Shown here one piece after another: positions 6,882 to 11,405 of a stretch of 11,405 nucleotides of DNA. A program made the translations under genes and the position numbers. Origin of the DNA: JBCCTX01 sp039197765 (GTDB lineage Bacteria; Bacteroidota; Bacteroidia; J057); NCBI GenBank assembly GCA_039197765.1, contig JBCCTX010000251.1, positions 1 through 11,405 of the forward strand, read 5' to 3'. How positions within the stretch are numbered: position 1 is the stretch's first letter; each line of letters starts with the position of its first letter. The notes beneath the pieces are model-generated. The model was not told the origin of the DNA and ran no database searches. It saw nothing but the letters and a program-made list of their open reading frames with translations.

Positions 6882-7427
6882 TCATCTCTCCTCAACCATT
6901 TCCCTCAATTTAGTCATCGTCTTCCAATTTCTCGTAGTTGCGGCTACCTTTAATTTACGTTCCCAGAAGGTATTGGTTAGTTTGGTGCGACCATACCCAT
7001 TGGGGCAGTATAAATAGATAGCCTGGTCTTTACATATAAATTCATCTGGGGGAAAATGTACTTGCGAAACGACAGATAACTGTTCAGCTGTGGGGATTTC
7101 TGCCAGAAGTGTGACATGGAGCTTGGCTATTTCTTCAGATTTATCCGGTAAAAAGGGATTCTGGGTGAAAATCTGTTCCCACAGACCCTTTCCCCATACC
7201 TGGGTAGGGACCTCAAAACCATAATCCTCCTGTATCTTGTGTTTGATGGACTCAGCTAACACAAGGGAATCAGATTCGACACTTGAAAATACCAAGTTCC
7301 CACTCTGAATGTACGTCTGTAAGCCTTCCAAGCCCAGCTCTCCAAGCTGTTGGCGTAGTTCGGCCATTTTTATCTTCTTTTGACCGCTTACATTTATCCC
7401 GCGTAAGAGGGCTATATAGGTGTTCAT
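6882..7427 (-). CDS. DUF1697 family protein
   Basis: This 181-residue soluble protein is a full-length member of DUF1697. Diagnostic stretches are YIALLRGINVSGQKKIKMAE near residues 4-23, LQTYIQSGNLVFSS at 36-49, a central FICKDQAIYLYCPNGYGRTKL region around 128-148 that is seen as FICK and YLYCPNGYGRTKL, and the closing RNWKTMTKL at 166-174. The biochemical function of the family is not established. There is no signal peptide or membrane segment. The start is 4 bases after the stop of the membrane cyclase, so the two genes are almost certainly on one transcript, although DUF1697 genes occur in many contexts and this gives little functional information. No strong Shine-Dalgarno sequence is visible; a TTAGG stretch inside the cyclase 3' end is a weak candidate. 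Confidence 0.9.
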   Translation of the reverse strand: MNTYIALLRGINVSGQKKIKMAELRQQLGELGLEGLQTYIQSGNLVFSSVESDSLVLAESIKHKIQEDYGFEVPTQVWGKGLWEQIFTQNPFLPDKSEEIAKLHVTLLAEIPTAEQLSVVSQVHFPPDEFICKDQAIYLYCPNGYGRTKLTNTFWERKLKVAATTRNWKTMTKLREMVEER

Positions 7428-7431
7428 ATGA

Positions 7432-8541
7432 TCAATGCCTAAGGATGTTAATTGTATAAAGGTCTACCCTATCTTGCTTGCCTCTCAAATTGATTTGACC
7501 CATAGCCTGGGCCTGAAAGGCTTCGCTGGGATTAACAAGCGCAAGGGTTGCTCCTGAAATGAGGAAAGAAACGCCTAATTTATTGCATTGCTCTTGAATC
7601 CTTGCTGTGGTATTTAAAACGTCTCCCGAATACACGATATCTCGTTTGATTTGCCCAATTTCCCCAGCAGTGACCCTTCCGTGATGTATGCCTGCCTTAA
7701 ACTCAGGAGCTACGCCAAATTTGTGTGTATATCGCCCTGCGCGTGTTTGCAAGGTATCCTGAATTGCGTAAAAACATCGGATGCAATTGGACTGTTTCAC
7801 CCCCTTTGGAATTTCCCAGGAAACGACAATTTCGTCCCCTACGTATTGGTAAATTTCCCCTCTAAAACGGACGATTGCTGGGGTTAGATCCGAGAATACC
7901 TCATAGAGTAAATTGAAGTAAACGGTATTGCCCAACTTTTCTGCAATGGTGGTAGAAGATCGCATGTCTAAAAACATGAAAATTCGTTCTTCTTCCCGTG
8001 GACGATGGTATTTCCCTAGTAGGAACTTTTTCAATACGCCGGGTCCAAATTTGTCATTTACCTGAAGGAGAAAAATAGTGAATACGACTATGTTGGACCA
8101 TATAATAAAGAAGGTCGCTGTCACCGGATCAAAAATAAAATCAACGAGTCGATTCCATATGGTCCCTGGATTTGCTTCAGTGGGTTCCCTAAAGGAAATA
8201 GAGGTAATGGCAACAATGAGAGTAATGATGGTAAATAGAAGGGTAAATAAGATGAAGGTTGTAAGTAGGCTATACCCATAAGACCTCTTGCGGAATAATT
8301 CTTGATTGAGCCAGATGGCGCCAGAACCTCCAATGATTCCTGCAATCAGCCCGATTATGACGTTGATTAAGATATCTAGTGTAGGGTTGTACCGGCCGAA
8401 ATTTTCAGGATTTACATAGTCGCTTAATAGAGAATAGTTGTACAAACTAACCAGCAGACCAAACAGGACATAAACCAGGGTGATGAGTGCTACTGTCTGT
8501 ACATGCCGTTTCCATTTCGGTGCAAGCTTAGGTCCACTCAT
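7432..8541 (-). CDS. Membrane-anchored class III adenylate/guanylate cyclase
   Basis: This 369-residue inner-membrane protein has four predicted membrane helices (about 17-38, 57-77, 91-113 and 139-160) followed by a cytoplasmic class III cyclase domain (about 185-369). The metal aspartates are Asp192 (MFLDMRSST) and Asp236 (YVGDE), and the transition-state pair is Asn310/Arg314 (LNTTAR). The position that usually holds the purine-contacting lysine is Gln232, four residues before Asp236, and the second specificity position is about Val303. The GEIYQYVGDE pattern is, from memory, usual for a Bacteroidota cyclase group, so this is a family trait and not damage. It should convert a nucleoside triphosphate to a cyclic nucleotide, but the base is uncertain. 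The membrane part has no recognised sensor domain and may sense membrane state or bind a partner. It lies 18 bases after the YciI gene and 4 bases before DUF1697. Confidence 0.88.
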   Translation of the reverse strand: MSGPKLAPKWKRHVQTVALITLVYVLFGLLVSLYNYSLLSDYVNPENFGRYNPTLDILINVIIGLIAGIIGGSGAIWLNQELFRKRSYGYSLLTTFILFTLLFTIITLIVAITSISFREPTEANPGTIWNRLVDFIFDPVTATFFIIWSNIVVFTIFLLQVNDKFGPGVLKKFLLGKYHRPREEERIFMFLDMRSSTTIAEKLGNTVYFNLLYEVFSDLTPAIVRFRGEIYQYVGDEIVVSWEIPKGVKQSNCIRCFYAIQDTLQTRAGRYTHKFGVAPEFKAGIHHGRVTAGEIGQIKRDIVYSGDVLNTTARIQEQCNKLGVSFLISGATLALVNPSEAFQAQAMGQINLRGKQDRVDLYTINILRH

Positions 8542-8559
8542 GTATTGAATATAGATAAT

Positions 8560-8829
8560 TCAGTTTCCTACGACAACTTTCCAAGGCCTCACCTCCCAGG
8601 AAGTAATCAACCCATTCTGCACATACGGATCATTTTCCGCGAAACTCCGAGCCGCTGCGTCATCTCTAAAAATCAATATTGCCGAATCCGCAGGCTCATC
8701 TAAGGCACCAGCCATGACAATTTCCCCTCTATCATAGGCTTCCTGGGCATGTGCCAAATGATTCGTGCGATAGGGAGCGCGCTTTTCCACGTAGTTTTCT
8801 ACCGTTTTGTAAAAGAGTATGTAGTACAT
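8560..8829 (-). CDS. YciI-family protein
   Basis: This small cytoplasmic protein has 89 residues, the usual length for a single-domain YciI protein with a ferredoxin-like fold. Recognisable stretches are YVEKRAPYRTNHLAHAQEA at 13-31, GEIVMAGALDEPADSAILIF at 35-54, and the FAENDPYVQNGLITSW block at 63-78, followed by VRPWKVVVG. The conserved His24 and Asp67 (DPY) are the residues proposed to form a catalytic or binding pair in this family, whose reactions are mostly unproven. Some relatives act in breakdown of chlorinated aromatics, but nothing here shows such a substrate. The gene starts 30 bases after the sterol-desaturase-like gene and ends 18 bases before the membrane cyclase, so it is likely co-transcribed with both. 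Confidence 0.88.
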   Translation of the reverse strand: MYYILFYKTVENYVEKRAPYRTNHLAHAQEAYDRGEIVMAGALDEPADSAILIFRDDAAARSFAENDPYVQNGLITSWEVRPWKVVVGN

Positions 8830-8859
8830 AGGAATGGATTAAAGATCAAATCCTCTCCC

Positions 8860-10128
8860 TCATCCTCTTTCCCATGCTTGATGTGGTTTTTGCTCTAAGA
8901 ATAGGAAGTAAACCGTCATTACCAAAGAAAGGATAAAATAGCCAATTACTGCTAGGGTGGCCCCGGCAAATAGTTGGTCCATACCAAACCATCCTTGATG
9001 GGAAAAAATAATCCAAATCCCTACGCCAATTTTCGCAAGCTCAATGGGAAAGGCCAGTTTATGGTTGTCCATTAAGGTCGTATACGAGAAAATGGAGATC
9101 ATCAGGAAAATGGTATAGAGCAGGATATCCAAAAAGGGTAAATTGGCTATGGATACCAGCATGTAGTACATCAGTAGGTTATGGACTACGAGTTGGGTCC
9201 ATGACCATGCCTGCATAAGGGGAGAGGCGTAGGGATCGTATTTTTGTTGGGTATAAGCATCATTAATGACCTGTACAGGATACTTTTCTTTAACATCGGC
9301 TGGTCTCCATCCCGTAGGCATAAACCATAGTCGGATTTTATCCCACCAGTTACGGGTGCGGACGGCATCTTTGAACAGCATCCATACATGCATGAAGTTG
9401 ATCAAGATGGGATTCCAAGTGCCAGCAGGCTTTTTGGTGCCATACACCGGAGGTACATCTGGTAGTTCTTCCTGGAAGGTGCCAAACCACTTGTCCCACA
9501 CGATGAAGATTTCTGAAAAATTCTTATCGATATACTCCTTATTGATGGCGTGGTGTACGCGGTGATGGGAAGGGGTTACAATGACATGCTCCAAAAATCC
9601 CATTCTACCAATGAGCTTGGTATGATACCAGAATTGTGCAAACAGATGAATGGGGGCAACAATGGCTACTACATTGGCAGGAATCCCGATGATAGCCATA
9701 GGGACATACATGAAGAAGTATATGGATACAAAAGTCGAGATGGTTTGGCGCAAGGCGCAGGCTAGGTTGAACTCTTCACTGCTATGGTGGACGATATGCC
9801 GATTCCAAAACACATTGATTTCATGGTTCCACCTATGCGACCAATAGCCTGCAAAGTCATGTCCAATAAAGGCCAAGACATATAGCCAGGGAGAAGAAGG
9901 GATTTCAAACAAGGCTAGGTGCTCTACCATCCAGCTGTAACTCAAAATCACTACCGTGAGCCCCATGAAACTTTTCAGGGTATTGGTCATCCCTGAACTC
10001 AAACTTGAAATGGTATCCATGGGTCGATTGACCTTCTTACCCATGAATCTACCGATAATTGATTCTAAAATAATAAGCACGACAAATCCCGGAATGGCAT
10101 AAGTCAGTGCTGCTGCGTATGCTTCCAT
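8860..10128 (-). CDS. Sterol desaturase/fatty acid hydroxylase family membrane di-iron enzyme
   Basis: This 422-residue integral membrane protein carries the histidine clusters of the FA_hydroxylase superfamily: SHRWNH at 97-102 (HxxxH), HIVHH at 111-115 (HxxHH), and SHHRVHH at 187-193 (HxxHH), with His161 and His90 as possible extra ligands. These bind two irons and insert oxygen into lipid C-H bonds. Hydrophobic segments lie near 8-25, 50-68, 80-95, 130-165, 315-350 and 365-410. The long C-terminal membrane part after the catalytic core and the WNRHIVHHSSEEFN stretch resemble alkylglycerol monooxygenase (AGMO/TMEM195)-like bacterial proteins more than short C-4 sterol desaturases, but the substrate is not determined. 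It heads the group that continues with YciI, the membrane cyclase and DUF1697. Its start faces the plus-strand secreted-protein gene across a 112-base divergent spacer (10129-10240), in which I found no exact match to the Bacteroidota promoter TAnnTTTG on either strand. Confidence 0.87.
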   Translation of the reverse strand: MEAYAAALTYAIPGFVVLIILESIIGRFMGKKVNRPMDTISSLSSGMTNTLKSFMGLTVVILSYSWMVEHLALFEIPSSPWLYVLAFIGHDFAGYWSHRWNHEINVFWNRHIVHHSSEEFNLACALRQTISTFVSIYFFMYVPMAIIGIPANVVAIVAPIHLFAQFWYHTKLIGRMGFLEHVIVTPSHHRVHHAINKEYIDKNFSEIFIVWDKWFGTFQEELPDVPPVYGTKKPAGTWNPILINFMHVWMLFKDAVRTRNWWDKIRLWFMPTGWRPADVKEKYPVQVINDAYTQQKYDPYASPLMQAWSWTQLVVHNLLMYYMLVSIANLPFLDILLYTIFLMISIFSYTTLMDNHKLAFPIELAKIGVGIWIIFSHQGWFGMDQLFAGATLAVIGYFILSLVMTVYFLFLEQKPHQAWERG

Positions 10129-10240
10129 AAATGGGAAGTTACTAAATTTTTAGGGCTTAGGATAAAGAAAAATACAGCCAGAAAAGATAAATACGTTGAA
10201 ATATTTGGCTTTATGACAGCATGTTGAGTATTTTCTTTGC

Positions 10241-11405
10241 ATGAAACGTTTCCTCCCTTCTCTTTTTTCGCTTTGTATGTACTTCTTTTCTTATTCCATT
10301 TATGCTCAGGAGCTTACCTCTAGCGAGCATATACAGGCAAAGCTGGATTCCTTTACTATTCAACAACCCGTTGAAAAGATTTATATCCAATTCGACAAAG
10401 AAGTTTACATTCCTGGGGAAACCATTTGGTTCAAAGCGTACTTGCTGGAAGGGAGAAGCCATATGCCTTCCTACTTAAGCCTAATTGCCTATGTAGAGTT
10501 TTGGACGGCAGAAGACTCCCTACTTGCTCGGAAGGTTGTAAAAATAGGGTCTGGTCAGGGTTCGGGCAGCTTCCAGATTGATGAAGATTGGGAGGGGGGA
10601 GAGCTCCGCGTTCAAGGCTATACCCAATGGATGCGGAACCGGGCTTCTTTTTTTGAACACCAACTCCAAGTCCTTGGCCTGGAAGAAGACGAGACGGCTT
10701 CCGATAGCTTAGATCGAGTTCCCGATGTACAGTTCCTTCCAGAAGGAGGTATTTTCCTTGCGGGTTGCACCAATCAATTGGGGATTAAAGCCATAAATAG
10801 CCAAGGGGTCGGGATTCCAATTGAAGGGGTAATCAGAGACGATCAAGGAGCGTTCATTTCTGAGTTTAACACTTCCTATCGTGGGATGGGGGTATTGGCT
10901 TTCTCTCCTGAACCAAGCACCCGATATTGGGCTGAATATATATGGGAATCAGATACGTTTACGGTAGCTCTTCCCCTACCTAAGGCTAAGGGTATACGTA
11001 TACAGGTCAAACCCTCCTCTTTTATCACACAGGTTGATCTATTTTCCACAAGGAATACAGTCGCCAGCCTAGTAGGAATCAGTCGCGGGGAGCTCTGCTT
11101 TTTTCTCAAGATGCAATTGAAACCCGGAAGCAATTCCCTGGATATCCCTAATAGTACCTTCCCTACCGGGATACTTCAACTCACCGTACTGGAAGGCGGT
11201 AACAAACCGGTTTGTGAGCGCATGCTCTGGATAGACAAACAAGATCAACTGGCAATTGGTATAGAAGCACCCAGTCAGGCGGTGGGAAAGCGGGAATTGG
11301 TATCTATTTCAGTAGAAACCGCTGAAATAGGGGGACTTCCCGAAGCCGCGAATATGTCCGTATCGATTACTGCTCAAAATGCGTGGAGAGAAAACCTACT
11401 TTGGC
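10241..11405 (+). CDS. Secreted MG2-domain-like protein of Bacteroidota, 3' end missing
   Basis: This is the only plus-strand gene. It opens at ATG 10241 and stays open to the window end (388 codons plus one base). Residues 1-22 (MKRFLPSLFSLCMYFFSYSIYA) form a signal peptide cleaved near Ala22-Gln23. The stretch PVEKIYIQFDKEVYIPGE and WFKAYL at about 43-68 is the macroglobulin-like MG2 signature (DKxxYxPGExxWFKAY). YTQWMRN at 127-133 and FLPEGG at 165-170 are hallmarks of a Bacteroidota family of about 800-900 residues that often ends in a TonB-plug-like domain. The missing part would show whether that domain is present. Role: an exported, probably surface or outer-membrane-associated protein with stacked beta domains; its partner is unknown. 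It is transcribed away from the sterol-desaturase-like gene. Confidence 0.82.
   Translation, partial: MKRFLPSLFSLCMYFFSYSIYAQELTSSEHIQAKLDSFTIQQPVEKIYIQFDKEVYIPGETIWFKAYLLEGRSHMPSYLSLIAYVEFWTAEDSLLARKVVKIGSGQGSGSFQIDEDWEGGELRVQGYTQWMRNRASFFEHQLQVLGLEEDETASDSLDRVPDVQFLPEGGIFLAGCTNQLGIKAINSQGVGIPIEGVIRDDQGAFISEFNTSYRGMGVLAFSPEPSTRYWAEYIWESDTFTVALPLPKAKGIRIQVKPSSFITQVDLFSTRNTVASLVGISRGELCFFLKMQLKPGSNSLDIPNSTFPTGILQLTVLEGGNKPVCERMLWIDKQDQLAIGIEAPSQAVGKRELVSISVETAEIGGLPEAANMSVSITAQNAWRENLLW

Noticed and set aside
7432..8541. Pycsar-type antiphage cyclase
   Set aside because: The altered base-contact residues suggested it, but no TIR or membrane effector with a cyclic-nucleotide-binding domain is adjacent; neighbours are YciI and DUF1697.
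10129..10240. Bacteroidota-type promoters (TTG, then TAnnTTTG) in the divergent spacer
   Set aside because: TTTG occurs near 10206 and 10236 but without the TA four bases earlier, and no match was found on the minus strand.
10876..11133. Minus-strand open frame of 85 codons
   Set aside because: It lies opposite the well-supported secreted-protein gene, has no recognisable motif, and is a shadow of that coding sequence.

Overview
The window looks like chromosomal DNA of a Bacteroidota bacterium. The evidence is a partial plus-strand gene with the YTQWMRN and LPEGG motifs typical of large secreted proteins in that phylum, a periplasmic-TPR hybrid histidine kinase, a membrane class III cyclase with the YQYVGDE motif, moderate GC, and weak or absent Shine-Dalgarno sequences. 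I cannot name a genus. No rRNA, tRNA, CRISPR, integrase or transposase was seen, and no gene-free stretch exceeds 213 bases.

Layout: nine complete genes and one partial gene are on the minus strand, and one partial gene at the right edge is on the plus strand. In the direction of minus-strand transcription, a first group contains a fatty-acid-hydroxylase/sterol-desaturase family membrane enzyme, a YciI-family protein, a four-helix membrane class III nucleotide cyclase and a DUF1697 protein, with gaps of 30, 18 and 4 bases. After 123 bases comes a second group: a small DUF4136-like lipoprotein, a 1211-residue fusion (periplasmic TPRs, histidine kinase, receiver, class III cyclase, short TPR-like tail), a stand-alone PAS protein and a metallo-beta-lactamase-fold hydrolase. 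Two junctions in the second group are 4-base ATGA overlaps, so translation is probably coupled. After a 213-base spacer that carries a degenerate heptanucleotide repeat comes a haloalkane dehalogenase (HLD-I type). The first 59 bases of a short-chain dehydrogenase follow at the left edge.

How the parts may work together: the second group reads as a signalling cassette. A surface or periplasmic lipoprotein and periplasmic TPRs could sense a cue. The kinase and receiver would then gate the attached cyclase, the PAS protein could modulate the system, and the MBL-fold enzyme is a candidate for removing the cyclic nucleotide. Only the domain identities and gene order are visible; the circuit is inference. 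A second cyclase 1.2 kb upstream makes the region rich in cyclic-nucleotide enzymes. In both cyclases the metal-binding and transition-state residues are present, but the positions that normally contact the purine base differ from the textbook residues. The dehalogenase and neighbouring dehydrogenase could form a short haloalkane-to-alcohol-to-carbonyl route, but the dehydrogenase substrate is unknown.
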